A stretch of 64,000 nt of DNA from Eutreptiella sp. 'Long Island Sound 2002' (taxonomy: Eukaryota > Euglenozoa > Euglenophyceae > Eutreptiales > Eutreptiaceae), in NCBI GenBank assembly GCA_964036045.1, contig OZ038381.1, forward strand, positions 153,716,352-153,780,351. Direction: 5' to 3'. The position numbers were made by a program, and so were the translations under genes. Positions 29,668 through 43,500 of the stretch are shown piece after piece. How positions within the stretch are numbered: the first letter of the stretch is position 1; every line of letters begins with the position of its first letter. Below the pieces are notes generated by a model that worked only from the letters and a program-made list of their open reading frames with translations, was not told the origin of the DNA and searched no databases.

Positions 29668-30825
29668 ATATGGGAGCACGCGCGCTGTGCAAAACGTAGG
29701 CCATTCTCCACCACCGGTAGGCAGTTTTTCGGGTGTAAGATTGCCGCAGGGTAATATTGCCATTGTATGTCCCTGTGGCATCAACCCTCCCCCTTCTTGC
29801 GTGTATGTGGCCTTGCAAACGGGCACCCTGAGGCCGGTATATGGTGATACATTCTCAGGATGTCTGCTCCGGGGCATCATCTTTCCCTCTCATTTCTCAG
29901 ACCCTCTATTGCATTCGAAATGGACTTCAATGTTGGAGATAGGGTGTTCTACACTTGGTCCAATGGGATGCGAGTTCTTGCCACAGTGGTGGGGTTCGCG
30001 TCCGACGGATTACTCCACTCGGGGTATTTGCAAGACGCAGTGAAGGTGGTGAATTGGCAGTGCAAAATTGAGTCCACCTCCTTTGCCATCCCGAGTGCCG
30101 ACTGACCGCCCCCTTGCTCACGCAGCCCTTCGCCGCCGCCTGACGATCAGGGAAGGAGTCCATCAAAATCTGCAACTTCATCACCCCGTGCAAAGCTACG
30201 CGCCCCCAAGACTACAAAACAGTCTCGGGAGGCTGGCAAGCAGCTCGCTGCCTCCATGAAGACCTTGAAAGGTGGGCTCAGTTCGGTAAGTTCAGAAGAT
30301 TGGAAGGGAGTTTGGCTGGGGTCCCATCAAGACTTGCATGCCAACACACGTATACTTTTGCACTTTTCACAATTCATGTTGCGAAGGCAGAAAATGTATC
30401 AACCTTATGGCCCATGTGAGCACACTCCTTGTTCCATTTGGGCAGAGGAAGGGGCCCCTGAGGTTGATAAGGAAAGAGAGGCTACTTTCCTTTGCAAAGT
30501 TTGTCGCAAAAGGGACACACCGGAATGCTCCACGTGTGACCTTTACTTGTGTAGAGGTTGCATGGATGAACATACTTGCGATATTGATGTTCCCGAGTAG
30601 CCCCTAGTATATTTTCGGGTGTTCTTTAACACCCGCAAGACAATTTTATTGTCTACATTGCATTGTTTTGGACATGGGATAATTTTGAGAACATGACACG
30701 TTTGAATTTCGGACTTTTGAATTGCTCATGCATGCTTCTGGAGGTGGCGAGCTTTCACGGCTGTTACCGGGGTCAACACCGTAAAGACTGGCGCTGTGCG
30801 CGCGCTGTGCGAAAACGCCCCCTAT
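29668..30825 (+). mobile_element. Internally deleted piggyBac-like DNA transposon
   Basis: The left end near 29668-29700 (ATGGGAGCACGCGCGCTGTG) and the right end 30790-30825 (GCGCGCTGTGCGAAAACG, CCCCCTAT) recur on a small element at 52239-52575. This defines the unit. It encloses one broken ORF with an N-terminal chromatin-reader-like part and a C-terminal zinc ribbon, but no DDE catalytic core. No TTAA target duplication is evident, so the superfamily rests on the zinc ribbon alone. Confidence 0.45.
29920..30600 (+). pseudogene. piggyBac-like transposase remnant: N- and C-terminal parts only
   Basis: From the ATG at 29920 a frame runs to the stop at 30600 with one in-frame TGA at 30103-30105. 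The N-terminal 60 residues (NVGDRVFYTWSNGMRVLATV) resemble a small Tudor/SH3-like barrel. A Ser/Pro-rich linker follows. The last 50 residues carry a Cys-rich ribbon (CKVCRKR...CSTCDLYLCRGCMDEHTC) like the C-terminal domain of piggyBac transposases. The catalytic domain is absent. TTCG followed by GTAAGT at 30285 is a good splice donor, so the deletion may lie in what was an intron. Confidence 0.5.
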
Positions 30826-30828
30826 GTC

Positions 30829-33800
30829 TCAAACGCCTAGAACACATCTTTTGTTTTTAGTTTATCTTTGATTACGGCACCTTTCAAAGCATGGAAAGTT
30901 ACTGCGGTAACACCGAACCCTACCCGCCCACCCTCCCATATTTGTGCTACCAAATAATGGTCGGGAACTAAGCCAATGTCTCTACCAACAGGTAAAAAAA
31001 TGTTATTGAAAAAGTGCATAGACCCTTAGCTCGCTCCCCCCCACCCCGCCCCCCCAATGTAACCTCAGTGACGTAAGATAACGTTGAACATTCCACTATC
31101 AAAAGTTTCCCCTTCATTGCTCAAATTTACCGTCCAATGCACATGTATCCTGCGAAAAATCTTTTAAGCCAGACAAATAATAAATCACCGCGTGGATGCC
31201 GCTTTTTGGTCATCCATGAAGTTGGGCATAGCAGGCATCGATGTACACCGGACAAGCGGCCCACAATTTGCTGATACTAAATGAATGCAGTATCCATTTG
31301 TGCGAGCTTTGCCCACGTGCACCAAAGCATTTCTTTTTTTGCTGCTTGGCAGCATGAAATCAAGCACTAAAAACCGCATGGCGGAATCATGTCACCCTTC
31401 GTTGTGACAACCCTTTCATACAAGTATACATGTATGGTCCGTTGATTCCGCCGGTGTAAACATGTGCGTCGCACTCTGTTTCAAGTGCATGACCACACAC
31501 TACGTATCATGCCATCTTACTTTGGAGCCAAGTCATTTATCATCACCAAAGTCAATGGCATCCCACTCACCCCTTGTTGCATAATCTCGTCGCTCCTCTG
31601 CTTGTTCTTAGCACCGACACGCTTCCTACAAACCCTTTGCGCATGCTACATGTAATGCTGGGCGAGCAACCTAGTATCCCTAAACATGAACTATGCTTCG
31701 CGGACATGCTAAGTATTAGGCATTGGACCCCGTCAACACGCGGATAGTCAGTTTTTTAACTCTTGGAGAGAGGGGGGGGGCAATACACCCCACTGACTAG
31801 CCCCCCCCCCCCCCCACACCGCAAACCTCAGCCTTGAAATGGGGCTGAATTAAAAAGCTCCCAAAATCTTACTGAGACTCAGCCCCGGGCCTAAGAGGTG
31901 ACCCAAACCCAAAACTCGACAAAAAAAGAAAGCGTGATTCTGGAAATCAGGGTGTTGAGACGGCTCGAAAAAAAATCGTTTTCGGACATGGTTGCTCTTA
32001 ATGTGCGCAGATCATGCAAACACATGCATTTTAATCGAAAAAAACTAGGAATCTTTATGGCAAATAGCAATATTCTTGCCTATGTCTATCAAATCGGTGC
32101 CAACGTGCTAATAGAAACAATGTGCAAACTGTCCGGCAATTCAAGGCCTAGTTAATGAGTAGAACAAATGGTGTGCACACAATCCGCCAACTCAAAACCT
32201 ATTGAAAAATGCCCCATGATCCTAGATAGGATTCAGAGTGAGGCGCACTAGAAACACGAGCAGTGACAATTTTGGAGCAGAGTAATCATTCAAAAAGACA
32301 AATGAAATTTGGAAATCCTTTGATGCAAATCCTTGATAAACATTCAGTAGAAATTGGCAAAGACTTCTCTACAAAATGTCTGGTGCGCTATTGCGGCACT
32401 CAAAGAGTTTCGGGATTGTCTTTCCCTAATACCCTGATGCACATTTCCTCTAAACGCTTCTTCCTGCAATGCCAAAAGGCATCCCGAGCTCCTGACAATA
32501 CCAACCTACCGGCCTTGGGTCTGGTTGTGTACAAGCTTTGTGCACAGCGTGCATTACGCCCTCATTTGCCATGTATTTGGTGAAAAACATGACCATTTTT
32601 AATGCTGAAAAATGTTTTCGGTGCCAAGTGAGCCCTTTTCCCCAACCAACCTCTCCCCAAAGTTTGGAGGGCTCTATCGACCCCGTAAAGGGTTTGTGAG
32701 AACTGAAGCTGAAGCAAGCGCTGCAGCGAGTGTAACACAGCAGCTGAGCAAAAGGAAAATATGGTCAGTGGAACTCAGAAATTTTAGTCCACAACATTGC
32801 ATCACTCAGTCATCGCACAATCTCTTCCCCATTCAACAGTGTGTGCTGATGATACGAGAAAAAAAAGCAGTTCGGCAGGATGGGGGCCTTTGCGCACACT
32901 GATATGGTTTTACCCACCATCTTTTCATGCATGTAGGATGCACAGGGGCTTCGGTGTGCACATAAAAGAAAGCCATTACGTGCTCTCACAGATCTCCCAG
33001 GTTTGCTCAGAGGCTTTATGGCGGTGCTATCCGCAGAAAATAATGTAAGAACTGCTAATCTTGGCGATGATACAAAGAATTTTACAGCACAGGGCTCGGG
33101 ACATTTTTGGCCTGTAACAAGCGCATGTTAGATACACCATCATCCAACATCACCAAAGCAGCACCGGACTGCATGGAAGGTTCTGGGAAATGTTTTGAGC
33201 TTTCCATATCCAAAAGCTAAGTGGTGAGGAATGAAGGTACATAAATTGCCCCACCGTCTTGGGGCCACGCTCAAGAAGAGCGTGAAATGGGATGGCAGAG
33301 GCATAATTTGAATTCCATAATTGGCATCATGAACCGTCAAATCGTGAAGGCCTGGAGGGGATTGAAGTAGTGCGACTGAAAAAAACAATCCTGCGTCACA
33401 CACCGGTGATTGTTGCTGATGGTCCAGAGCTTGTCAACATTTTGGCCCTCCATGGAAACGAATGGGTTTATTTGTCCAGAAATGCCAAATGTTCACTCTC
33501 TAAAAAGAGGGGGGGCGGGGCAAAACTAGCATGACCCTCACAAATCCGGAGGCCCTTGACACCGTGTACCAGTAACACAAAGTAGCAGGGGGCCGGAGCC
33601 AGCACCAATGGGGACGGCAGTTGCATGTGAAAAGACAAGAGGGCAGTGGAGGTAGGGCGCCAGGAATGCATCCCATCGGTTTTGTTTGGTGGAGGAGCGT
33701 GGGCATTTGCAAACATACCACATCAGCACCCCCCACCCCCACCCCCCACCTCAGAAGCTGGGGGTAAAGTGTGCAAACCACCAGCCACACACCATCGCAC

Positions 33801-36800
33801 CAACAAAAAGCAGTGATTGTCGTTCAGCTGGTGCTCTCAGGGGTCTTGCATTGCGCAATGTTGCAAAGGGTGAGGGGGTGATGCGTATGTCCCCAGTCAT
33901 ATGCTTTCCGATGACGCTTTGTGTGCAACAGAGGGATCGAAATGCATGGGGATGGGGTTGGGGCCGGTCCTGCTGTGGCCTATCCCCCGAGTATCCGTCC
34001 AAAACTGGGGGGCTGGCCTTCCGAAAGGGGGCAGGGGGGGGTTGGTCTGCTTGGAGGAGGAAGGGGATACCTGCGGAGGCTAAACATGTCAGACTCTCCA
34101 TACAACAAAATCTGTGAAATCATTATTCTAGGTCAGGGTTGGGGATGGGGCTCAGGTAAAGGTTAGGCCTTGAGCCCGACTAACCCTGGCCCTCACCCTG
34201 GAACGAGGGTTTGGGTCAGTGGCAGCTTGTTGGAGAAGGAAAACGGAATACAAAAAAATGTTCTGCCATGCACAGCAAAATTCCTTAAACAGGAATCCAA
34301 CCTGGCATTGGACCACGTTGAATAGACGATATCATGGGTTGTCTTTTTTTTTTATTTTAGCTGAAAATGGTTTACAGCGGGGAAAGAAAGTACAACGTGA
34401 AGTATGAGGTACCCGAATCGCAACGTATGAGAGATTTGGTATAGCTGCGACCAACGAAAAACTTTCCATGCTACAACTTGTCTGCAATCAGCTTTGCAAA
34501 TACAACTTTTCTGGCGGTACAAATTTTGCGGGGGTTGGGATATATTGGTACCCCGGGATGCAAGTGGTCCAGTTGCCTTATTCCAACCTCTGGGTTTAAG
34601 CCCTGGTGCAATTCGCGAGGGACAAAAAATGGGGGGACAAAGTGAGACGTTCCAGCTGACAATTCAGACTTCTTCAATACTTTGACCAGTCAAACCGATC
34701 AATTCAAATCAACTCCCAAATTACTCCAATCTTTTTTTCAAAGCAACCTGCGTTTTTTTTTCGCACTCGTTGGTGGTGGGCCGGGGGCACGAAAGCCCAT
34801 TTCCTGAACCCCCTCCCCCCTCCTTGGCTGCCGTGCCGGGACCCTTTCAGCCACCCACAGGCCACGGGTGACGGAGGTCCGGGGTACCCGAACATATATG
34901 ACTCCAAACGACCCCCACGAAACGCTGATCATTTTGGGTTGTGTACTGTGAGAAAATTGTTTTCGCAACCCATATTCCATACCATTTTGTAAAGGCCAAA
35001 GCCCATCCGCCACCTCCCCCCCCTTCGCCTGTCCTCTGTCCCCCGCCCATCCTGCTCGATTTTCAAATCGCCCTTTGGTAGCATCGACTCATAGCAAAGT
35101 GCAGCACGCCCCATACAAACACCAGGCCGCCCCCCCCCCCCCCATCCCAGTGTTCAGGCAGCACGCAGTACTCTGGGCCAGCACCGAAACGCTTTTGGGG
35201 GGAGGGGGCCCTCCCATTTCATGGTTTACCCCCGCCCCTTCAGACCACCCCCCTCCCCCCGCCCGAAAGAGGGGAGATGAGATGGGAGGGGGGCCAAAAA
35301 TTTTTAAAGAAAAGTGTATTTTGATGGCCAAGGCCAAAGGGAAAATTTCAGTGTTAATGAAATTCCCAGAGAATACAAGAAGGAAGGAAATCATTTTAAG
35401 GAGCTCTGGTCCATGGGGCCATCACCATATCTTCATCTAACCTGACATCAATGGTTAGACTGGCTCAACCCTGTATGACAAGAGGCTCCTTCCATAGGGC
35501 AGTTTATGTTTGTTCAGTGGATGCTCGGCCATGAACCACCCGGTGCTCTGAGGACCTGTCCACCTGCATTATAGTGTACAGCATAGTCGAATGTGAAGGG
35601 GAATGCAGGGGGATCCAGCCCGTAGCACAGTCTGGCAGCTCAACGCAGCTGCGAACCCACCGTGCCGGCAGGTCTGCTACACAGAGCCCCGACGGGGCAA
35701 GTCCTCGGTTGCATAACCTCGCCTCTGCCACCGGGACTTCAAATTCAGTGAGGTCACTGGCCCAGAACCTGGGGTCATAGGAGCCGGTTTGGCCGGGTCG
35801 ATGGCGACCCTAGCATCGCCTCCAGGTACATCGCGTATTCTGATAAATCGGCATTCTCATCACTCAGCTGCGTGGGGTCAGGGGAGGATACATGAGGAGG
35901 GGGAGGGGCATGGGAAGCAGCGGCAGCCACAAACATGGGCGCTAGTTCAACCGGCAGTACGGAGTCCTAAGTGTCATCCTCTCCTTCCCCTGAAGTGCAC
36001 GCCGGCGACCAATCGGTCATCGAAGACGCCCGCCGAGAGTGCGAGCTGGATGTGACAGCCGGTGACCACCGCGTGCCCAGAGAATACAAGAGAGTGGGCA
36101 AAAGAGTTTACACCTGCGTCAAGCAGACAATCTAGCACAAACAACAAATTTGCAACCATGCCACGAGCAACCCCTGCGGACCCCTATGACCACATAGCGT
36201 TGCCAGGCTCCGGGCTCTGTCCAACTAACAGCACCACGTCTCCATTGCAACCTCCCTCCAGGCTCTGTTCAACCGATAGCACCACTTCTTCATTGCAACC
36301 TCCCTGTCTCATGGCAAGGCCCCACGCCCATGCAAAGTCACCACCTGGCCCCTCCCATCTTATGGCAAACCCCCGCCCCCGTAAACACCAAGTGAGCCAC
36401 TTGGCCCCTCCCATCTCATGGTTTAGCCCCCCCCCCCCCCAAAGAGCTGGATGAGATGGGAGCCCCCCCCCCCTGCCATAACCAAATGGCTGATGCCCCT
36501 GCCAGAAGCCACTCACCAACTGCTGTTGCGGTCGGGCGGGGAGGACCCTCGCCAAATCATCGCAGCATAGCCCTGCCGGCCCCTGACTCGGCACCACACC
36601 TCTGGACTGCGTCCCCAAGCTCAATGGTCCAGAAGCACAACCCTCTCTCTTCCTCCCTCAAGTTCCGTCCGCTGAAGTGCCGTGAGGCACCCGATGCCAA
36701 TACCGCTCCATGGGCTGCCCACACCCCATCAGCAGAGCGTGCCGCCGGATCTGCTGGGCCATATGCTGCGCTGAGGCCCAGCCGTGCTCCTCAAAGATCG

Positions 36801-37608
36801 ATTCCATGCACGCCGTCGCCGTGATCCGCCGCTGCAGGGCCCTGGTACAGTGCAGGGCACGAGGGACTGAAGATCCAATGGTCTTTTGGGGGACTGACGT
36901 GTAATCCCGGACCCCAACCCATGCGGCGTGAGGGGGGGGGGGATTCACGAGGGTCTGGGAGACCCCAGAACGTTGACCATTGATCAGTGCCTTGAGCTCA
37001 GCATTGTGAGGTACATTTTGGGGCTTTCCGTTTGGACAGCTGCCAATTGGCATCGGGTCAAGATGAAGGGTTGGGGGTGGAAGCTTGGGTCCGGGGCTTT
37101 GTGCATGTCGGTGCGACAGCGCGCCTGTGTGCCCGCCACTAGAGCCTCATGCCAGCGCCCCCTCTCCCCTCCAAAGGCGCCCCAATAGCAGTACACCCGG
37201 ACACCGACCGTCGAGAGCCTGGACGCCGACGGAATTTGTCGAGGGTCAAACAACCGGAGGGCCTTTGCAGCTGCTTGGGATGCAACTGGAGTGCCATCAA
37301 AATGTTGAGGTCCAATTCAGCCATTTCCCACCCTCAAAAAAGCGGGGTGCCTGATTTTGTGGGGACTGATGAATAGGCCTGACACTGGTGCCAGACTGCG
37401 ACGACGCAAGGTGCTGTGCATGGGGCTTGTGCAGCACGGTGTGCCACCGAACCCGCACAGCCGAACCCCTTGCTCACTTCTGAGACGCACACAAAAAAGG
37501 CTGCTGATGGGCCCATCAATCCCTGCCCCCGCCACCTCCCTGCAGGTATCCCCCTAATGGTTACAAAAAAGTGAAGTAGCTGTGCTGGTTGGCACTTCCA
37601 GTTTAACC
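30829..37608. other. Repeat-rich intergenic DNA, no supported gene
   Basis: I found no recognisable coding region. Short ORFs here lack family resemblance, and many are translations of G or C runs. Notable are C15 at 31801-31815 with G9 at 31772-31780, poly-C near 33720-33745, 35129-35141 and 36428-36440, and G-rich stretches near 34020. Duplicated wording around 35210 and 36410 (CCCTCCCATTTCATGGTTTA versus CCCTCCCATCTCATGGTTTA) marks a degenerate dispersed repeat. Confidence 0.6.
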
Positions 37609-38700
37609 ATGGCCGACCTGAAGACTCATGATTTGGTTGACTGTGGGTCTTCATTGCACTATCATACACTTAGATATTTCACTCATCCGTTCGTGGTAAT
37701 CGCCGAGGATGAGGACAGGTTGTCCACAGTCACGAGTGTAGATATGTACATGCGTGAAGTGGACGGGCACATGATGTCCAAGAGCCCATGTGGCGCGTGG
37801 CTTTACCCTAAATTGGCATTCCATTGTGGTGAAACAACAAGCAAGCGATGGCGTGAGGGTGTGCACAGTGTGCTTTGAGCACAGTCGGGTTATTGCAAAA
37901 GTTAATGCAGGGTCTCTGAGATTACCAACCATAATTGTGCTCCCCCTAGTTCTATCCCCTGGTGAAGTGTCACAAATAATTGCACAATGACGACGGCTGG
38001 TGGAAAAGCTCCCCCATCTGTGCACGAAAAAGCTGGGCTATCACTTCCTCTTCGGTTCTCCTCAATGTTTTGGGTTCTATATTGCTCCGCATTGCTGAGC
38101 ACTTGCATCCGTGGCATTACCCCCTTGTAGATACCCTAGAATACCCTCCATTCATGGGGAGGCCGGCTGAGCGATCTGTAGGTTGCACTTTGGCTGTTTG
38201 TGCAACATGTATATCATCTGGGACAATGTACAGTGTGCTGTTGGTTTTCAGCAGAAATTCTTCTTTGACAACTACAAACAGTATGTTGACCGAGCACTAG
38301 AGTAAATTGCCTTTGCCAGATGGCTGTTCCATGCAAGCGACAAATCAACTTTAGAATAGCTGAAATCTGATTTATCCTTCTTTTACATTTCATTTCATGC
38401 TACTATGTCGCTTGGCGAGTTGCTGATGGTGTACATGTTTTTTCACACGCTGTGTCATGTGCTCGGTCGGGGGATTATTTAAACACAATGGCAGATTCTC
38501 CATGGGTGCACATGTGCACCGCCATTCAGCAATTGCATAATGTGCTACTATGAGCATACGTCGCGGGGATTGTCACAGGTGCATGGTTTTTGGCTCTGTT
38601 CATTGATGATTTAGCGATTCTTCATGAGGATTCACTCACTGTGGGCCTGGTCAACGAACTCCACTGTGTATGCCCTGCCCATTTGCCATCATAGGTACAA
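37609..38700 (+). pseudogene. Decayed Penelope-like reverse transcriptase relic
   Basis: Three blocks occur in the order expected for the RT of Penelope-like elements, broken by stops and frameshifts. From the ATG at 37609 a 90-codon frame includes PFVVIAEDEDRLSTV followed by MYMREVDGHM, reminiscent of the DK...Y motif near the RT N-terminus. FYPLVKCHK at 37950-37976 matches the FYxLPKxHK signature. At 38569-38640 GIVTGAWFLALFIDDLAILH resembles the later GxxxG block or a palm core. No single frame joins them. Similarity is by memory of motifs only. Confidence 0.4.
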
Positions 38701-41397
38701 TACTGCGGGCGCTCAGGGGGGAGTGCAATTTCTGCAAAGGTACATCATGTAGTTCACGAATGAATCACGGCACAAAGTGTAGCACACACAGCACACAAGT
38801 GCTACCCCCCCCCCCCCCTTGCAAATTCCCGGGTTAGCGCGCGACAGTCTTCCGGATGGGGGGGGGAGACGGTCGCCAAGTGACAGTCTCCCGGGGGGGG
38901 GGGGGATTGCAAGGGTATTTCAAGGCAAACTGTGGTACCCACCACTGATGCAAGCAAAGAGAACATGTGTGAAGCGACTTTTGCGTTGATGCGGTGCCAA
39001 TGTGTTTCATCCAACACAAATGTTATTGAGGATCCAAAGGAACGGTGGGCTATTTGGTGAAGGGCCCACAACAGTGGCCAACACATGTGCACCAAGTGTG
39101 TGTGAGTGGTAACATACACGGTCACCGGGAGAAAACATCTTGGGTCTGAAATAGCAACACAACACACCCATACAACGCCTTTGGAGAGAGAATATCACAG
39201 AACACACACAGGTGCTTGATTTGAAGTAATGGGAAAGCAATGCAAGGCCATGTGTAAAGCAGATGGGCAACACAAACCAGCGCAATACATGTTGGCTAGA
39301 AAAACATGGAAGTGACGGTCTCCCGGGGGGGGGGGGGGATTGCAAGGGGTGGGAGTTTGCAAGGGGGGGGGGTACATCTTGTGGCATTCCAAGCCCACAA
39401 CGTGGGGTGGGTGCGCGCACAGCAGCGCAGCGGGCACAATACTTAGAGACCAACTCTCACCCAGAATAGTTTGAAGCTGCGTCCCAATGCCTCAGATTGT
39501 GTTTGGTACGATTACCTTATCCCAAGTACATCTAGGGTATGCTTCCACTCACATGGGTGGACCGGGATGTGCTTCGAATGCAGCGTCCATAAAAAAGAAG
39601 CATCTAGCAACGTGTGATGGTGTTTCTGCCTATCATCCAGTCGCATGTAACATCCAAACCGTGAAGAAATTTACGTGCCTTTTGCCACAGGTGCGCTATG
39701 CGCGCACTCAATGCTTGTGGCACAATGATGGTTGGTCGCAGAAACTAGATGCTCCCGCCTAGGCAATCCTAGTCAATGTTCTCAAAGTTCAAACATGTAA
39801 GCTACATACAGCCATTCCTCGTATGCACACTCATAGCAAAGCTGCAAACACATGTAGTACCCGAGCACCTCCAGAGACATAAAGACAAAACAGGCTAGTA
39901 CGGTGGAAACCAGGACACAATAGACTGCTCCCCTGCAAGCATAATGAAAAGCAGTACAGCCGCTACAACGCCAGATGTGATGGCAGATGGGCAGTTTTTG
40001 CTCCCTTTCACTACACCAAGTGGAGGGACTTCTCCTACCCCAAATCTCCTGGGCCTGTGACGTGCCTGAGGAGGATACACTGTGTGTGGTGGCTCGGTGC
40101 TTGTGGGGCCAACCAGGGGGATGCCCTCACGACCAACAGTGGAAGCGCTGTTGGATTTGCAATCGGCATCGGCTACAATGACATGTGATGGATGTGTTTC
40201 TGTCAAAGCTGAACTGCAGCACTGCCCACACAGAAAGGGCAAGTTGGCTTGGTCAGCACGTGCACAGCAGGCGCAGTGCATGCACCATGCAAAATAACAC
40301 AGCGACAGCACAGATTTTGTGTTGTCAAATGTGTTTTATTGCGTTCCATTTGTCTTGTACGCTACTCGCTGTTCAATGCATCAAACTATGCTTATGATTT
40401 GTTGTGGCTGCAGTGTTTGGTATTTGGTTGGCTCTTTCGTTTCCGTTTTCGCTGAAGAGGGGCCATTTCTGCCCGAAATGCACTCATAAAAGCACTCAGT
40501 TTGTTCGGTGAGTTTGCAGACTGGAGTTTGTCATTTGAGGTTATGGACTTGTTGTTGTCTGTCCTTTGTGACTATTCTACTGAGGGCCAAGGTACAGTGC
40601 CCTGGGATCACGAGCTGTAATCTATTTTATCAAAATGGTCTGGTGGCCCAGGAACTTGAGCAGGACTTCACATGTGCCACTTGCCTTCCGCTTCATGCCT
40701 AGTCACATGTCCAGCCTGTCATCCTCACACGTGGGAACGCATAGAGGAGGCCCATCTGGGGCACAGGACCGGGGGACACCAGTGCCCACAATCAGTGACT
40801 GAAGGATCAAAACTAGGCGTGCCCCCAACATCCCCCTCCCAGACCCGCCTGCAGACTGTACCGCAAGGGGTCCAATGGGGTGCAGAATCCCTTGTAAAAC
40901 CCTCATTTCTGTGACACAGGGGTATTCCCCATTGGGGCTTTGATTCCACCCCCCCCCCCGCGCCCCCCTCCAAGGGGAGAAGCGGTGTGCCAGGGGATCG
41001 GGCCTGTGCCTGACCCCAAACAAATCCAGAAGCACATGCTCAGATTGGGCAATGGGGTTTCGCCCCCCAGAATGGCGAGGGGTGCTTGCCCACTCCCGTG
41101 TCTGCCCCCGCACAAGGTGCTTCACCTTTACTCCAAAACGGGACGGCGAACCTGAGGCGGTCAAGCGCGGCGGTGCCCTCAAAACAGCGATGGCGTTTGG
41201 GCCACCTATGGCTATGATTGTCGTCTCACAAAGTGTGGCCATGTGCTTGGGGTGCACTACGCGCACACGTGCAGCACGCGCACACGTGCAGCCATAAACC
41301 CCCAAACGAAGGGCAGTGTAAACAATGCACTCTTTTTGAAAACATGCACACAACAGGGCTCTAACCCCCTGGATCACAAATGTATGACCAATGAAAA
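38701..41397. other. Repeat-rich intergenic DNA
   Basis: No gene is supported. The stretch holds C14 at 38805-38818 and two copies of a phrase reading GACRGTCTCCC, a long G run and ATTGCAAGG (about 38882 and 39313). Part of that phrase (CGCCAAGTGACAGTC) recurs at 59700. A CGCGCACACGTGCAG short tandem lies near 41260. The long minus-strand frame at 40703-41440 shows no domain and is not called. Confidence 0.55.
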
Positions 41398-41780
41398 TTT
41401 TACGGCACCAGCGCCGTAAACATTGATGAATCTCGGTCAAATCTCTAGACCAAGTTGCATCTGAAAAACACAGTTCCAGATGCGGTTTAAACTAGTAGCG
41501 CAGGATTTGGACCTTGTCCACATATGCTACGACGGGTCATTGGCAACCCTAGAGGAATGTGTAAAGCAGATGCACAAAAAGACAGATAGCGAAAAGTTGC
41601 ATTTTCTAGACAATCTAAAAGACATCCCCCTAATTGGACAGTTGCAAGGAGGGAAATATTGATCAAATGAGACCCGAACACTCTGTCAATGCTCCCATTT
41701 TTTGGAATCTTTGGTCTAGAGATTGATCCTCAATGTCACATCTCCCTGCAAAAATGTTTACCATGCCAGCGCCGTAAAAA
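41398..41780. mobile_element. Small inverted-repeat element (MITE-like) with TTTACGGC ends
   Basis: The left end is TTTTACGGC...GCCGTAAAC (41398-41421) and a related palindrome closes the right end (GTTTACC...GCCGTAAAA, about 41756-41779). Inside these, CAAATCTCTAGACCAAG (about 41437) is the inverse of TTTGGTCTAGAGATTGA (about 41710), so the terminal repeats extend some 55-70 bp with indels. The core contains a 60-codon frame with no known domain. Size and structure fit a non-autonomous DNA element. Confidence 0.5.
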
Positions 41781-42005
41781 CAAGTTGTCTGCCTGGTGAT
41801 TGGAAATCAATACTACGACCAAAAAATATTTTCTCTGTGTGAAGGAGCAAGACAGAGATGGACAAAGGGGGGGGGGGGGGCTGCATAGTTTGTTGTTGCT
41901 TCCCATATGTGTTAAGTGTGATCCCCCTCATAACCTATGGCACCTAGACACACCAGTGAAGACCCCAATGGGCAAAGGGGGGGGTCATTCTTCAATGGTG
42001 ACACA

Positions 42006-42027
42006 TTTACGGTGCTGGCGCCGTAAA
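42006..42027. repeat. Isolated TTACGG-CCGTAA palindrome
   Basis: This is a single copy of the same gapped palindrome that ends the element at 41398-41780, with GTGCTGGCG at its centre. No partner was found nearby. Confidence 0.45.
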
Positions 42028-43020
42028 AGGAGAAGGGGCAACTGAAACAAGGGTGTACAGGTGGTAAGCAGTATGCCCCCCTATGTTTGCATGGGTTTGC
42101 AGGGTGGGGGGTGTACATTTCCCCCACACAAAGTTCCCCCACACAACCCCTCCCCTACCTACTTGTTGTTTTTGTCAGCCCCTGTGAAAGGTGATATGGA
42201 CTTTTAATTCTTGTGTACAAGGAGATCACGGATAGCCCCCACCCCTCAGTTCGCATGGCAGCATCTTCCCCTATCTGTGGTCAATTATATGCACACCGCA
42301 AGCAACGTAAATAGTTATTGTGCAAGCACAAAAAAAATGGCTGATGCAGCCGTCACATGCTCGGAGCATAGAAAGCAGAAAAGCTAGAAAACATTCATTG
42401 GTTTGTCGCGCGAGCTTTCTACAAAGCTGCAAAAAACTTCAATGCTTCCTTATTGGGTGGTCCCTGTTCTTGGTCTGTCACACACTTTCCCCCAACATCC
42501 TATTTTGTAGGTGTGTTTCTATGATGTGGTTTTATTGCACCGGTGTGCATGGGCAATCATAGAAAATTGCAGTCAAGCCCACCCTGCATATTCCTTCTGC
42601 ACTCGGATGGGGAAAATTTGGGTGCACTTGGGGGACCAGATAATGGGCCTTTGGGCCGGTCAGTTTTTGCCTATTGGGCTAAGAATTAACAATGTTTCCT
42701 AGCCCAAAACATGACTTTCAATGTAAAAATGGAACTTTCGTTAGAAACAGGCCATCACATGTCACTTAAACGCGAAGCACAGAATTTTGAAATTGGACCC
42801 GAAAATCTTGGCCCTAGGGATGGAAAATCATCGGAAGCGATTTCCCCACAGAAATCCCAACCAAGATCCCAACCGAAACTCCAACCGAACTTGGGAGGAG
42901 CCCTTCCGAAATCCCTAGGGATGGAAAGAAATCGGAAGCGTTTTCGGATGGAATTTTTGTCCAAAACCGCCAAGCATGACAAAACAAAAGCCCCGCCCCT
43001 CACACGTTGGTTTTGAACAA
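42028..43020. other. Intergenic DNA, nothing recognised
   Basis: No gene, RNA or element is supported. Around 42720-43010 there is a short tandem-like phrase in CCAAGATCCCAACCGAAACTCC and a duplicated CCCTAGGGATGGAAA motif. Confidence 0.5.
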
Positions 43021-43074
43021 AAAGCCCCCCCCCCCCCCTTGCCGTGGACACCCAGCAATATATATAGGACACTA

Positions 43075-43345
43075 CTCTACAATGCCCTGCCACTCCTCAA
43101 TGAGAAGCTCCGGGTACCATGGCCAGGAGTGGCCAATCACATGTACCCGACTCACGGAGTGCCCCCCCCCCCCCCCGCTTACACCCCCCCCCTTACCTTG
43201 CACACCGACCCATACATGGGAAACTAATGTACAATGCTCCTCCAATCCTCAAAGAGAAGCAGCCCCGGCTACCATGGCCAGCCGTGGCCAATCACACGGC
43301 CCCGATGCCGGACCCGACTCACGGAGCCCCCCCCCCCCCCGCAGT
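43075..43345. repeat. Two tandem copies of a ~150-bp unit ending in poly-C
   Basis: The unit runs from ACAATGC(CC/TCC)TCC...CTCAA through CTACCATGGCCAG and GGCCAATCACA to CCCGACTCACGGAG, followed by a C run. It occurs at about 43080-43175 and 43229-43345. The poly-C tract ends both copies. Further C runs at about 43385 and 43435 lie in diverged sequence. Confidence 0.6.
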
Positions 43346-43500
43346 TGTGCCAGTGCAGGGAGAGCAGAGATTCGACCAAGCCTCCCCCCCCCCCCCCAGG
43401 GGCCCGGCGTGGTGGATCACGCTCAGCACAGAGACCCCCCCCCCAAGCTTGACAGACGGGTCGCGGACCGGGCCAGGCGCGGCGCTGCCGTGTGACCCGA

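Noticed and set aside
40703-41440. 245-codon minus-strand frame
   Set aside because: No domain, no splice or start context, biased composition, and it overlaps the end of an inverted-repeat element.
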